Notes under the pieces: model-generated
What the model saw: only the letters and a program-made list of their open reading frames with translations
Told to the model about the DNA's origin: nothing
Databases searched by the model: none
Part shown: positions 29,316 to 38,470 of the stretch, piece after piece
How positions within the stretch are numbered: the first letter of the stretch is position 1
Layout of the letters: each line of letters starts with the position of its first letter
Translations under genes and position numbers: made by a program
Assembly: GCF_003966225.1 (NCBI RefSeq)
Contig: NZ_RXNU01000006.1
Location: 294,142-358,141 of the forward strand
Source: Shewanella canadensis
GTDB lineage: Bacteria > Pseudomonadota > Gammaproteobacteria > Enterobacterales > Shewanellaceae
Direction: 5' to 3'
DNA length: 64,000 nucleotides

Positions 29316-30383
29316 TTAAGTTTTATCGAGAAGGTTGTATTTTTTTAGGATCCCGCGCAGTTGATGGTAACTTAAGCCTAATAGTTCGGCGGTTTTCTTT
29401 TGATTAAATTGACCCGCTTCTAATGCTTGTTTTAGTAGATTAACTTCAAGACCTTCACAATGTTCTTTGAAATCAATCGGGAAATTAATGACTTCCGAAG
29501 AAGGCTTCTGAATCTCTGAATTGGCGTTATGTACTGGCGTTGCTTCTGCCGATGGCATCGGTTGTTGGCGTTCCAGGGTCTTGACTCTTTGTGTCGGTCG
29601 ATAAGGTGAGGCAAAAGGATCCAGAATAATATTGGTGATCGGTGCCTGCGTTTCCGCATTACGATAAACGCTGCGTTCAACCACGTTCTTTATTTCACGA
29701 ATATTACCTGGCCATGAATATTCCATGAGTTGCTGCATCGCCCTTGGACTAAAACCTTCAAACAGTTCCATTTTCAGTTGCCTTGCCATACCGACCGCAA
29801 AATATTCGGCCAGAGGCATGATATCTTCTGTTCTATGGCGTAGAGGTGGCAAGGTGATCACATCGAAGGCCAGCCTATCGAGCAGGTCGGCGCGAAACTC
29901 TCCGGCATCCGCTAATGAGGGGAGATCTTCATTGGCTGCACAGACGAGTCTCACATCGGTTTGGACAGTTTTACTGCCACCGACACGCTCAAACTCACCA
30001 TATTCGATGACTCTGAGTAACTTCTCCTGAATCAAGCCTGAAGTATTTGCTAACTCATCGAGAAAAAGTGTACCACCGTGAGCTCGTTCGAACCGTCCTT
30101 CATGCTTCTTACTCGCACCGGTAAAGGCCCCTGCATCGTGGCCAAACAATTCACTTTCGAGTAAATTCTCACTAAGAGATGAGCAGTTAAGCTTAATAAA
30201 ACTTTGATCCCATCGCGTAGACAGATAGTGTAAGCGTTCAGCAATTAACTCTTTACCTGTACCTCGTTCGCCAATGATCAGTACCGGCTTAGAAAGAGGC
30301 GCAACTTGAGATACGTGCTCCAGCACTTCTAACAGTGCATTAGATTGTCCGATGAGATTATCTTGCTGAAATTGATTTGGCAC
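29316..30383 (-). CDS. pspF: PspF, sigma-54 activator of the phage-shock operon
   Basis: AAA+ enhancer-binding protein without a receiver domain, 355 residues, as is typical of PspF. Walker A GERGTGKE, the sigma-54 contact loop GAFTGA and a C-terminal Fis-type helix-turn-helix (KKTAELLGLSYHQLRGIL). PspA is known to hold it inactive until envelope stress. The start appears to be GTG (30383), without a strong ribosome site. Divergent from pspA. Confidence 0.93.
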   Translation of the reverse strand: MPNQFQQDNLIGQSNALLEVLEHVSQVAPLSKPVLIIGERGTGKELIAERLHYLSTRWDQSFIKLNCSSLSENLLESELFGHDAGAFTGASKKHEGRFERAHGGTLFLDELANTSGLIQEKLLRVIEYGEFERVGGSKTVQTDVRLVCAANEDLPSLADAGEFRADLLDRLAFDVITLPPLRHRTEDIMPLAEYFAVGMARQLKMELFEGFSPRAMQQLMEYSWPGNIREIKNVVERSVYRNAETQAPITNIILDPFASPYRPTQRVKTLERQQPMPSAEATPVHNANSEIQKPSSEVINFPIDFKEHCEGLEVNLLKQALEAGQFNQKKTAELLGLSYHQLRGILKKYNLLDKT

Positions 30384-30503
30384 AGTAAGTTTTAGTCTTT
30401 AACGCTAATAATTGGTTAAATTAATAATAAGTGTCTCTGTTAATAAAAGAAAGAAAAAGTTAATATATTGGTTAAGTAACTGTATTATATGAAATATGAA
30501 AAG

Positions 30504-30520
30504 TTGGCACAGAAAGTGGA
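30504..30520 (+). promoter_or_regulatory. Sigma-54 promoter of pspABC
   Basis: TTGGCACAGAAAGTGGA keeps the -24 GG element and correct spacing; the -12 element reads GTGGA instead of TTGCA. Placement 40 bp before pspA, divergent from pspF, supports the call despite the imperfect -12. Confidence 0.65.
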
Positions 30521-30560
30521 TTAATATCTTCGAAACCAACGTTAATTAAAGGACAGCATC

Positions 30561-31244
30561 ATGGGAATTTTCTCTCGCTTCGCAGATATCATTAATTCAA
30601 ACATCAGTGCACTACTGGATAAAGCCGAAGACCCAGAAAAAATGGTACGCTTGATAATTCAAGAGATGGAAGACACCTTAGTTGAGGTTCGTTCAACATC
30701 GGCTAAAGTATTAGCCGAGAAGAAAGAGCTACTACGTCGTATCTCCAAAGTGCAGACTCAAGTTCAGGATTGGCAGGATAAAGCGGAATTAGCCTTATCT
30801 AAAGACCGCGAAGACCTTGCTAAAGCGGCTTTAATTGAGAAGCAGAAGGCCGCTGAACTCGCTGCCACATTAGAGCAAGAGTTAGTCATGGTTGAAGAGC
30901 AGATCGCTCGTCTTAAAGAGGAAGTTAACCTTCTTCAAGAGAAGCTTGCCGACGCAAAGGCGCGTCAGAAGACGATTATTATGCGTAAGCAGACAGCTTC
31001 TTCTCGATTAGATGTTAAGCGTCAACTCGATTCTAGCAAGATTGATAACGCGATGACTAAGTTTGAGCAATATGAACGTCGTGTTGAGGGGCTAGAGTCA
31101 CAGGTCGAAGCTTATGACCTGGGCAATAAAAAGAGTTTAAGTGATGAGTTTGCAGCGCTCGAAGCAGAAGATTCAGTGACCGCTGAGCTTGAAGCGCTTA
31201 AGGCAAAAGTCAAAGGTAATAAGACTAAAACTAAGTCTAAGTAA
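30561..31244 (+). CDS. pspA: Phage shock protein A
   Basis: Peripheral membrane ESCRT-III-like protein that stabilises damaged inner membrane and restrains PspF. 227 residues, almost wholly helical coiled coil, with the N-terminal amphipathic start MGIFSRFADIINSNISALLD and the family motif near DPEKMVRLIIQEMEDTL. The C-terminus is a Lys-rich tail. First gene of pspABC. Confidence 0.96.
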   Translation: MGIFSRFADIINSNISALLDKAEDPEKMVRLIIQEMEDTLVEVRSTSAKVLAEKKELLRRISKVQTQVQDWQDKAELALSKDREDLAKAALIEKQKAAELAATLEQELVMVEEQIARLKEEVNLLQEKLADAKARQKTIIMRKQTASSRLDVKRQLDSSKIDNAMTKFEQYERRVEGLESQVEAYDLGNKKSLSDEFAALEAEDSVTAELEALKAKVKGNKTKTKSK

Positions 31245-31264
31245 TCACAATTCAGAGGTGAGCT

Positions 31265-31498
31265 ATGAACGCGGATATTTTAATGGCCCCAATTATTATT
31301 TTTTTAATAATAGTGGCTCCCATATGGCTGATTCTTCACTATCGCAGTAAGCGTCAAGTGAGCCAGGGACTTACTGATGAAGAGTATTCTCAGCTTAATG
31401 AACTAATCACCAGAGCCGACAAAATGGCTCAACGTATTGATACATTGGAATCGATTTTAGACACCGAGTCGCCACAATGGAGGAGCCGTGATGAGTGA
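31265..31498 (+). CDS. pspB: Phage shock protein B
   Basis: Small inner-membrane protein of 77 residues: one membrane helix (about residues 8-27) followed by a cytosolic coiled coil. With PspC it signals envelope stress to PspA. 20 bp after pspA, and it overlaps pspC by 8 bp. Confidence 0.93.
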   Translation: MNADILMAPIIIFLIIVAPIWLILHYRSKRQVSQGLTDEEYSQLNELITRADKMAQRIDTLESILDTESPQWRSRDE

Positions 31499-31886
31499 AG
31501 CTAATGGGCGTACCTTATACCGAATTCCTCAATCAGGTAAAATTGCTGGAGTATGTGCAGGGATAGCCGATTACTTTAACTTTGAAACTTGGCTTGTCAG
31601 AGTCCTAGCGGCATCAATTTTTCTTTTAGGTGGTTCAGGTATTGTTTTAGTTATCTATGTTTTGTTATGGATGATATTGGATATTAAGCCTGGAACTGCA
31701 AAAGATAAAACAGCGCATAAAGATATCGAGATAAAGAAGAAAATTTGGCAAGCGGGTGAGCCTGCCAAGATGGCACTCAGGGATGTGAACACACAATTTC
31801 GGAGTTTGGAAATAAGGCTTCAAAAATTAGAGCGCCATGTCACATCAGATAGCTTCGATCTTAAACAAGAGATCAATAATCTTTAA
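31491..31886 (+). CDS. pspC: Phage shock protein C
   Basis: 131 residues from ATG 31491, which is preceded by GGAGGAG; a GTG codon directly before it is the alternative. The PspC domain is clear: LYRIPQSGKIAGVCAGIADY followed by a membrane helix, then a charged C-terminal helix. Last gene of pspABC before a GC hairpin. Confidence 0.94.
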   Translation: MSEANGRTLYRIPQSGKIAGVCAGIADYFNFETWLVRVLAASIFLLGGSGIVLVIYVLLWMILDIKPGTAKDKTAHKDIEIKKKIWQAGEPAKMALRDVNTQFRSLEIRLQKLERHVTSDSFDLKQEINNL

Positions 31887-31896
31887 TCCTTCCAAT

Positions 31897-31913
31897 GGGC
31901 GGTCTAACCGCCC
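31897..31913 (+). terminator. Hairpin between pspC and ycjX
   Basis: GGGCGGT and ACCGCCC pair perfectly around CTA; a weak T run follows after 7 bases. It may reduce rather than stop transcription into ycjX. Confidence 0.5.
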
Positions 31914-31935
31914 GAATAACTTTTAAGTGCAGGCT

Positions 31936-33390
31936 ATGGGTAGTATAAACCGCTCTTTTTCTAAGTTAGGTAAAAAAGTTAGCCAAAAGACACAAGCATT
32001 TGCGCACCGAACTTCCGACAAACATATTCGATTAGCCGTGACCGGACTCTCCGGGGCGGGTAAAACCGCCTTTATTACGGGTTTAGTGAATCAACTTCTC
32101 AACGCGGGTTTAATGGGGAAGAGTAATAATCTGCCTCTTTGGCAAGTGACCCGAGAGGAGCGCCTATATGGAGTGAAGCGGGACCTTCAGCCAGACTTAA
32201 CCGTTACCAGTTTCGATTATGAGCAGGCGATGGCTTCGCTCAAGCAAAGCCCTTCTCAGTGGCCTGCTTCTACGCGGAGCATCAGTGAGCTGAGATTAGC
32301 GATTAGGTACCAACCTCAAAAGGGACTGTTAGCAAAGCTGACTGATAGTGCGACACTCTATCTCGACATTATCGATTACCCGGGGGAGTGGTTACTCGAC
32401 CTGCCCATGCTGAAGCAGAGCTTTAGTCAGTGGTCGATGAGTCAGACCAGGCGTGAGCATATCTTCAAGAAGTCCGATTGTTATGGCCCTTTTAATGAGG
32501 CCGTATCTCAATTAGACCTCTTTGGCGAGGCCGATGCCGCGCAACTGAAACAGATTGCCGATCTCTATCAGCAACTTTTACTCGATTGCGTCAATGGACA
32601 TGGTTTTTATTATGCTCAACCCGGTCGATTATTATTGCCTGGTGAGCTTGTCGATACACCGGTTTTAGCCCTGTTTCCTCTGCTGGGTTTATCTGTTGAA
32701 ACAGTCACTCAGTTGGATGCGGGCGCGTCAAATACCGCCTATCAAGTATTGAAGACGCGATACAAACAATATCAGAGCAAAGTGATCATGCCTTTTTATA
32801 GGGAGTACTTTGCTAAATTTGACCGACAGTTACTCTTGGTGGATTGTTTTACTCCGCTCAATAGTGGTAAAGATCAGTTTGATGACATGACTCAAGCCCT
32901 CAATGGAATCATGGAGAGCTTTAAATTTGGTCAATCAAATATTCTTAAACGATTATTTTCCCCAAGAATTGACAAGTTACTGTTCGCCGCGAGTAAGGTG
33001 GATCACATAACTCGAGATCAGCAGGGCAATGTTCTTTCGCTATTGACTCAACTCGTGAAACAGAGTCAGAAACAGGCGAAATTTGAAGGCTGTGAAGTCG
33101 AAGTGATGGCGATCAGCGCAATTAAAGCAACCAAACATGCCATGGTCAGATCGGGTAGTGCGGAAGTGGAGGTGGTACATGGCGTCGACCTGTCACAGCG
33201 CAAAACGGTGACAGTCTTTCCCGGAGAAGTCCCTAAGACGCTTCCTCAAGCTTCATTTTGGGATTCGCAAGGCTTCGAGTTCACGCATTTTGCGCCACCG
33301 CAAGTCACTCCCTCAACACAAGGCGCCGACTTTGAGCACATACGATTAGATCACCTGCTTCAATACCTGCTCGGTGATAAACTTAAATAG
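31936..33390 (+). CDS. ycjX: YcjX-like P-loop protein (DUF463)
   Basis: 484-residue predicted GTP/ATP-binding protein, commonly linked to the psp response. P-loop GLSGAGKTAFI near residue 39; the second conserved region is LDIIDYPGEWLLDL. The start is taken as ATG 31936 after GCAGG; a GTG three codons earlier is possible. Followed by ycjF after 84 bp, a gap that holds a copy of the 54-bp palindrome. Biochemical role unproven. Confidence 0.9.
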   Translation: MGSINRSFSKLGKKVSQKTQAFAHRTSDKHIRLAVTGLSGAGKTAFITGLVNQLLNAGLMGKSNNLPLWQVTREERLYGVKRDLQPDLTVTSFDYEQAMASLKQSPSQWPASTRSISELRLAIRYQPQKGLLAKLTDSATLYLDIIDYPGEWLLDLPMLKQSFSQWSMSQTRREHIFKKSDCYGPFNEAVSQLDLFGEADAAQLKQIADLYQQLLLDCVNGHGFYYAQPGRLLLPGELVDTPVLALFPLLGLSVETVTQLDAGASNTAYQVLKTRYKQYQSKVIMPFYREYFAKFDRQLLLVDCFTPLNSGKDQFDDMTQALNGIMESFKFGQSNILKRLFSPRIDKLLFAASKVDHITRDQQGNVLSLLTQLVKQSQKQAKFEGCEVEVMAISAIKATKHAMVRSGSAEVEVVHGVDLSQRKTVTVFPGEVPKTLPQASFWDSQGFEFTHFAPPQVTPSTQGADFEHIRLDHLLQYLLGDKLK

Positions 33391-33392
33391 TG

Positions 33393-33446
33393 ATACCCAA
33401 ACGACCTCGAAATGCAGGACTCAGCATTTTGAAGTGACTTGGGTAT
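33393..33446. repeat. 54-bp interspersed palindromic element, copy 2
   Basis: Same element as 9810-9863, in the same orientation, with three base differences. It begins 3 bp after the ycjX stop and lies between ycjX and ycjF, so it is transcribed. Confidence 0.9.
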
Positions 33447-33474
33447 ACAGTAAAACTTCCATGATGGTGGAACA

Positions 33475-34581
33475 ATGATGCATGAAACTGAAAATGGTCT
33501 GAAAAAAAAGCAGGTGTTCGAGCCCGTTATCGAAGCTGCATCTCCCACTCTTAAAGGCGCTCAACATTACGATGAACAGCCGCTTGAATTCACCACAGAA
33601 CCACTAGCCGAGCAAGGTGATAGCATAGACGGCGATATTGATGCCGCGTTCGATGCGACCTTCGATGCAGAAAGTAAAAGGGGGAAGTCCCCCCGTCAGC
33701 GACGTTGGTCAGTACTTGCTAAGCTCTCTTTGGTGGGCGTGCTTGGTCTGGTAGTGACTGAAACTCTGTTAGGGTTACAGAGCGCCTGGATTGAGAGCCC
33801 CTGGTTGTTTGGGCTCTATGTCTCTGTCACTTCAATTATCTCTTTATGGGCCGGCACAATCACGGTGAGCGAGTGGCGTAAGTTGGTAAGACTTAAATCG
33901 GTTGAAGAGGCGCAACAAACCGGTGACCGACTGTCGCAAAGTATGCAGGTTGGCGAAGCGGATAAGTTTATCAATAAATTGCTTTCTCAATTGCCGAAAG
34001 ATGTGGATTTGAGTCGCTACCTATCCTCTATCAATGATGAGCATAATGATGCCGAGAAGCTTATTTTATTCGATGAGCTGGTATTGAGTGAAAGGGACCT
34101 TATTGCCAAAAAATATGTAAGAAGATTTTCTCAAGAGTCGGCGCTTCTGTTAGCTGCCAGCCCGTTAGCCTTGTTAGATATGGCGATCATTCTTTGGCGT
34201 AACCAACGTATGATTTATAAAATTGCAGAATGCTATGGTATTGAGCTGGGTTATTGGAGCCGTATTAAATTGATACGGGGAATTATTACCAACATTGTTT
34301 ACGCCGGTACGAGTGAAATTATCACAGATCTGGGGACACAACTATTATCTGTCGAAATGTCGGGCAAACTCTCCGCCAGATTAGGGCAAGGGCTTGGCGG
34401 TGGTTTGCTGACAGCCAGATTGGGTTATCAGGCAATGGCGTTGTGTAGGCCCATCTCGTTTCAGGACAAGTCACGTCCTAAGTTGTCTGGTATCCATAAA
34501 GAATTACTCCTGGATCTTAAAGATTTCTCTTCGGCGGTTTTAACCAAAAGCGTATCTCGTAACAAAGATTTTACATCTTAA
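33475..34581 (+). CDS. ycjF: YcjF-like membrane protein (DUF697)
   Basis: 368 residues. A charged N-terminal cytosolic part is followed by two membrane segments (around LSLVGVLGLVVTETLLG and LYVSVTSIISLWAG) and a C-terminal DUF697-like region. Paired with ycjX as in E. coli, where both are psp-linked. Function unknown. Confidence 0.88.
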   Translation: MMHETENGLKKKQVFEPVIEAASPTLKGAQHYDEQPLEFTTEPLAEQGDSIDGDIDAAFDATFDAESKRGKSPRQRRWSVLAKLSLVGVLGLVVTETLLGLQSAWIESPWLFGLYVSVTSIISLWAGTITVSEWRKLVRLKSVEEAQQTGDRLSQSMQVGEADKFINKLLSQLPKDVDLSRYLSSINDEHNDAEKLILFDELVLSERDLIAKKYVRRFSQESALLLAASPLALLDMAIILWRNQRMIYKIAECYGIELGYWSRIKLIRGIITNIVYAGTSEIITDLGTQLLSVEMSGKLSARLGQGLGGGLLTARLGYQAMALCRPISFQDKSRPKLSGIHKELLLDLKDFSSAVLTKSVSRNKDFTS

Positions 34582-34762
34582 GTCAGTTAAATTTTTGATG
34601 ATTGTTTGCTCGGGCAGTGAATAGCGGTCAAGGTAAGTTATCACTGACATTTAATGCATACATAATAATTCTAACCGTCGGTGATGCTCTATTCAAATAC
34701 TGCTCGAATAGCGACTCGCTTATTCTGGTGGTGGTTTGGATATCAGACCTTGGAGAGATTTT

Positions 34763-35941
34763 ATGCAGGATAAATGGAAGCCCGCCACGAAAGTGATACA
34801 TGCCGGACACATCAAAGACAGCTCTGGAGCCTTAGTCTCGCCTCTATGTCAGAGTGCCACCTTTGTCTTTGATAATGCCGAGCAGGGGGCATCGAGATTT
34901 GCAGGCGATGAAGCGGGTTATATTTATACTCGTCTGGGAAACCCGACGACAGCCGAACTTGAGCGAAAGATGGCTGTTTTGGAGGGGGCAGAGGCCGCCA
35001 CGGCAACCGCGTCGGGCATGGCGGCGGTATCATCGGCTCTATTGACTAATTTGAGTCAAGGGGACCACCTTGTCGCGTCTAAAGCCGTTTACGGTTGTAC
35101 TTTCTCCTTGATGACTTCACAGCTGGTCAAGTTTGGTATTCGAGTGACTTTGGTCGATTTTAATGATCTGAGCGCGGTTGCTGATGCCATAAGCTCTGAC
35201 ACCAAAGTCATATTCTGTGAAACCCCGGTCAACCCTCACCTCGATGTATTCGACCTCGATGGAATTGCTGAGATCGCGAAGCAACATGGACTGGTCAGCA
35301 TTGTCGATAATACCTTTATGACTCCGTTGCTTCAGCAACCACTGAGTCACGGTATCGATATCGTTATTCATAGTGCGACTAAATATTTGAACGGCCATGG
35401 TGATGTCATCGCCGGCATTATCTGTGGTTCTAATGAGCAGATTGAAAAGATTAAATATGAGACGCTCAAAGACTTAGGCGGAGTTCTCTCTCCCCATGAT
35501 GCCTGGTTGATCTTAAGGGGACTTAAGACATTAGATGTACGGCTCGAGCGGCATTGTGATAATGCAGAGGTGATCGCTCAATATTTACTGAATCACAATA
35601 GGGTCACCAAGGTTTATTACCCGGGGATCAAGGGACATAGCGGCCACCAATTCATAGGGCGACAGATGAAAAGAGCCGGTGGAGTCATTGCCTTCGAGCT
35701 TGATGCTAGTTTGGATCAGAGCATCAAATTTATTAATGGCTTACACCTTTTTGCTATTGCCGTGAGCCTAGGTGATGCCGAATCACTTATCCAACATCCT
35801 GCATCCATGACGCATTCTCCATACTCAGATGAAGAGAGGGAGGCTGCGGGGATTGGCGCGAGTCTGTTGAGGATCTCCGTCGGTCTTGAATCGGTTGAAG
35901 ATCTGATTGTCGACCTGGAGCAGGCCCTTATCCAGATTTAA
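34763..35941 (+). CDS. mdeA: Methionine gamma-lyase
   Basis: PLP enzyme of the Cys/Met metabolism family that splits methionine to methanethiol, ammonia and 2-oxobutyrate. 392 residues from ATG 34763 (GGAGAG upstream). The PLP lysine is in HSATKYLNGHGD. The active-site Cys of methionine gamma-lyases is present in YGCTF, and KDLGGVLSPHDAW matches the substrate-binding region; together these favour this enzyme over cystathionine lyases. Single gene, closed by a terminator. Confidence 0.82.
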   Translation: MQDKWKPATKVIHAGHIKDSSGALVSPLCQSATFVFDNAEQGASRFAGDEAGYIYTRLGNPTTAELERKMAVLEGAEAATATASGMAAVSSALLTNLSQGDHLVASKAVYGCTFSLMTSQLVKFGIRVTLVDFNDLSAVADAISSDTKVIFCETPVNPHLDVFDLDGIAEIAKQHGLVSIVDNTFMTPLLQQPLSHGIDIVIHSATKYLNGHGDVIAGIICGSNEQIEKIKYETLKDLGGVLSPHDAWLILRGLKTLDVRLERHCDNAEVIAQYLLNHNRVTKVYYPGIKGHSGHQFIGRQMKRAGGVIAFELDASLDQSIKFINGLHLFAIAVSLGDAESLIQHPASMTHSPYSDEEREAAGIGASLLRISVGLESVEDLIVDLEQALIQI

Positions 35942-35976
35942 TGCCTCAGGTTTAATAGTCCAGGTTTACCAAAACA

Positions 35977-36007
35977 AACGCCGCGCTTTCCAGCGTGGCG
36001 TTTTTTT
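35977..36007 (+). terminator. Terminator between mdeA and the SLC13 gene
   Basis: AACGCCGCGCT and AGCGTGGCGTT pair with one G-T pair around TTCC, followed by seven T. The genes on both sides converge here. Confidence 0.88.
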
Positions 36008-36029
36008 ATGGGAGCTTTAAATTCGAGAG

Positions 36030-37427
36030 TTAAATATTCCAGAACGTATGGGCGATGATATACAGCACAAACATACTGATAAAGTTAATGATGACACCCG
36101 CTCGCATCATCTCCGATTGTTTGATAAACCCTGAGCCATAAACAATGGCGTTAGGTGGCGTTGCGACGGGCAGCATAAAGGCGCAAGAGGCCGCAATACC
36201 AATTAATACCGATAACATGACCGGTGATAGCCCGAGTGCCTCTGCGATTGCAGCGAACACTGGTACGAGTAGAGCGGCACTGGCCGTATTACTGGCAAAT
36301 TCGGTTAACATGACAACAAAGAAGATCACCGCAAAGGTGAAGAGTGCCATATGAGTGTTACCAAAGATATCGGTAACCCAATGTGCCAGGAAGACACTGG
36401 TTCCCGTGGCTTTCAATATTGCGCTTAAGGTTAAACCGCCACCAAACAGGATGAGTACGCCCCAGTCGGTAGTGCGTTCAATTCTCTTCCAGTCGACTAA
36501 TCCAAGGCCAGCTAAGGTAACAACTGCACTTAGGGCTACTATCGTATCGAATTTTGAGATCCCGCCGAGTGCCTGTGAAATGGGTTTACTGAATATCCAA
36601 CAACACACAGTTGTAATGAAGACCAGTAGGGTTAGCTTGCCTTGAAAATTTAATTTGGTCTCTGAAGTCGATAATTTACAGATGACTGAAAGATCCGGTT
36701 TTAAGAATAGGTACAGGGCAATAAGCATGGTCGGCAGCATTAAGGCTACAGTGATAAGACCAAACTCTAACCAATCACTGAAGCTTAGGCCGACTTGGGC
36801 TGCAGCGATTGCATTTGGAGGGCTACCCACTAAGGTACCAATACCACCTATGTTAGCGGAATACGCTATGCCCAGAAGCATAAACAGGTAGGTTTTTTTA
36901 TGCTCTTTAAAGTCGAGTTGCTGCAAAATGCCCAATGCGAGTGGCAGCATCATAGCAGCCGTTGCCGTATTGCTTATCCACATGGATAGCAGAGCCGTTA
37001 TGCCGAATAAAAACATGCAGGCAAGGCTGAGCTTGCCTTTTGAAGCGGTAAGCACTCTATGGGCTATGAGTTTATCTATTCCCTGTTGATTTAGTGCTGC
37101 AGCAAGAACGAAACCACCAAAAAAGAGGTAGATTATCGGATTGGCAAAATTACTCATTGCCGTTTTCGTTTCAAATACACCTAATACCACGGCCAGGATA
37201 GGAATAAGTATGGCGGTGATACTGATGTGGATAGCCTCTGTCAGCCAAAGGATCGCGGCAAAGATGAGAATGGAAAGCCCAGTGTTAATGCCTTCTTCGA
37301 AAGGAAGAAAATTATAAAGCATTATAAATAGAGCTATATCGGCAAATAAAATAAGATAGTTTCTCTGCGCTTTGCTCTCTGAGAGGCTTGGTTCAGTTAA
37401 ATATCCTTCGGTTTGTTCCATAGACAT
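36030..37427 (-). CDS. SLC13/DASS-family sodium-anion symporter
   Basis: Inner-membrane carrier of about 465 residues with 11-12 membrane segments. Two SNT-type motifs, NTATAAMMLPL and NTASAALLVPV, and the C-terminal MLPVATPPNAIVYGSG are diagnostic of the family, which moves di- and tricarboxylates with sodium. The exact substrate is not readable. ATG 37427 follows AAAGGA by 7 bases and is preferred to a start 13 codons upstream. Confidence 0.85.
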   Translation of the reverse strand: MSMEQTEGYLTEPSLSESKAQRNYLILFADIALFIMLYNFLPFEEGINTGLSILIFAAILWLTEAIHISITAILIPILAVVLGVFETKTAMSNFANPIIYLFFGGFVLAAALNQQGIDKLIAHRVLTASKGKLSLACMFLFGITALLSMWISNTATAAMMLPLALGILQQLDFKEHKKTYLFMLLGIAYSANIGGIGTLVGSPPNAIAAAQVGLSFSDWLEFGLITVALMLPTMLIALYLFLKPDLSVICKLSTSETKLNFQGKLTLLVFITTVCCWIFSKPISQALGGISKFDTIVALSAVVTLAGLGLVDWKRIERTTDWGVLILFGGGLTLSAILKATGTSVFLAHWVTDIFGNTHMALFTFAVIFFVVMLTEFASNTASAALLVPVFAAIAEALGLSPVMLSVLIGIAASCAFMLPVATPPNAIVYGSGFIKQSEMMRAGVIINFISMFVLYIIAHTFWNI

Positions 37428-37824
37428 TCGAATGTCCTTTATCGTTATTATCAGGATGGAACACACTAGCTCAGCCGCTCAGTTACACAAAATAAATTTG
37501 ATTGTGTCTTTATTACGGCTACCTCAAAAGAAATAGGTGAAGTAGATCTGTTTTTGTCATATTTCGTGACTTGATAAACGCTTTGATGATCTAAAAAATT
37601 CTGATTGAATTTCAAAACAGGGCTTTGTTGAGTCAGTATCTGTGAATGTGAAACTTACCAATAAATCGGAAAGTGTGATCTGGGTTTTGTTTTTGTTTGC
37701 GCCAATGATGCAGGAATCAATTGTTGGCAAGAAGTGAGCTATTGATCTACATTTGTAAAGTGGCCAGGGATTAATGGACTGATGGCCATAAATGAATGGA
37801 CTACTTACAAGAAGGAATAGAATT
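37428..37824. other. Divergent intergenic region, no gene supported
   Basis: 397 bases between the SLC13 gene and the ComEA-like gene. A minus-strand open frame covers part of it but overlaps the ComEA-like gene and lacks a plausible start. I see no clear promoter or repeat. Confidence 0.45.
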
Positions 37825-38136
37825 ATGAAACACACAGTGATTACTGCGTTATTTGCTGCTGCACTCCTGTCGCTTAATATCAACATTGCCGAGGCTACGA
37901 CCAAAAGCCCTCAGGTCGATGTCGTTCAATCACAAAACCAACATCATAGTATCAACATCAATACCGCTCCCGTTCAAGAGTTAGTCTTGCTTAATGGGGT
38001 CGGTGAGTCCAAGGCAAAAGCGATAATTGATTATCGCACAAGCCATGGGCAGTTCGATTCAATTAACGATCTTGCCAAAGTGAAGGGCATTGGAACAAAA
38101 TTGATTGAAAAGAATAAGGGAGTGATCACTTTGTAG
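37825..38136 (+). CDS. ComEA-like helix-hairpin-helix DNA-binding protein
   Basis: 103-residue exported protein: signal peptide (residues 1-23, ends AEA), then a ComEA repeat (SININ-APVQELVLLNGVGESK and FDSINDLAKVKGIG). Such periplasmic proteins bind double-stranded DNA and pull it in during natural transformation. From ATG 37825 with GAAGGAA upstream. Lone gene; no other competence gene is near. Confidence 0.85.
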   Translation: MKHTVITALFAAALLSLNINIAEATTKSPQVDVVQSQNQHHSININTAPVQELVLLNGVGESKAKAIIDYRTSHGQFDSINDLAKVKGIGTKLIEKNKGVITL

Positions 38137-38228
38137 TCGAACAGAACCATCAAAGAGCGCTGTTTACCTATATTTGCTTATAGAATCAGCAGTCGGTGCA
38201 GTTCTCTGGATATGTTTAGTGTAAAGGC

Positions 38229-38256
38229 TTGATTGCTGGGCGAGCATAGTAGATAA
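38229..38256 (+). promoter_or_regulatory. Candidate ffs promoter with hairpin
   Basis: TTGATT and GATAAT lie 16 bp apart and are followed by GCTCGCC, a GC-rich discriminator typical of stable RNA genes. The -10 region lies within a perfect 9-bp inverted repeat GGCGAGCAT/ATGCTCGCC (38239-38264). Confidence 0.5.
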
Positions 38257-38296
38257 TGCTCGCCGTTCTCTGAGGTGTTTATCTCGAGAAAGCAAT

Positions 38297-38407
38297 GGTG
38301 ACCCTAGGGTCCCCCCGCAATGATAACTTGTGAACTCGGCCAGGCCTGGAAGGGAGCAACCGCAGCAAGTGACTCATGTGCCGGGGTGCGGCTCTAGGGG
38401 AACCTCC
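38297..38407 (+). ncRNA. ffs: 4.5S signal recognition particle RNA
   Basis: The conserved apical SRP region is clear: GGCCAGGCCTGGAAGGGAGC followed by AACCGCAGC, with GTGCCGGGGTG on the 3' side. The ends pair as CCGCA/TGCGG and further out as CCCTAG/CTAGGG. Together with Ffh it targets membrane proteins to the Sec system. Limits are approximate because the ends are processed. The island integrated here; this copy keeps the promoter and both stem sides, so it should be the working gene. Confidence 0.92.
38316..38391 (+). repeat. Island left attachment repeat (attL), 76 bp
   Basis: Identical over 76 bases to 63798-63873. The repeat is the body of ffs from CGCAATGATAACTTG to GGGGTGCGG. The integrase gene starts about 60 bp inside. 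Confidence 0.92.
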
Positions 38408-38448
38408 AATCTCCTAGTACATCAATAACTTAGCTCAGAATTACCTCA

Positions 38449-38470
38449 GGTGGTACACTTGGTGGTACAT
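38449..38470. repeat. Left double repeat, candidate integrase arm site
   Basis: Two GGTGGTACA units separated by CTT. The same arrangement occurs at 63711-63732 near the right end, with two base changes. It overlaps the start of the integrase frame. Paired short repeats near both ends are what arm-type integrase sites look like; binding is inferred. Confidence 0.6.
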
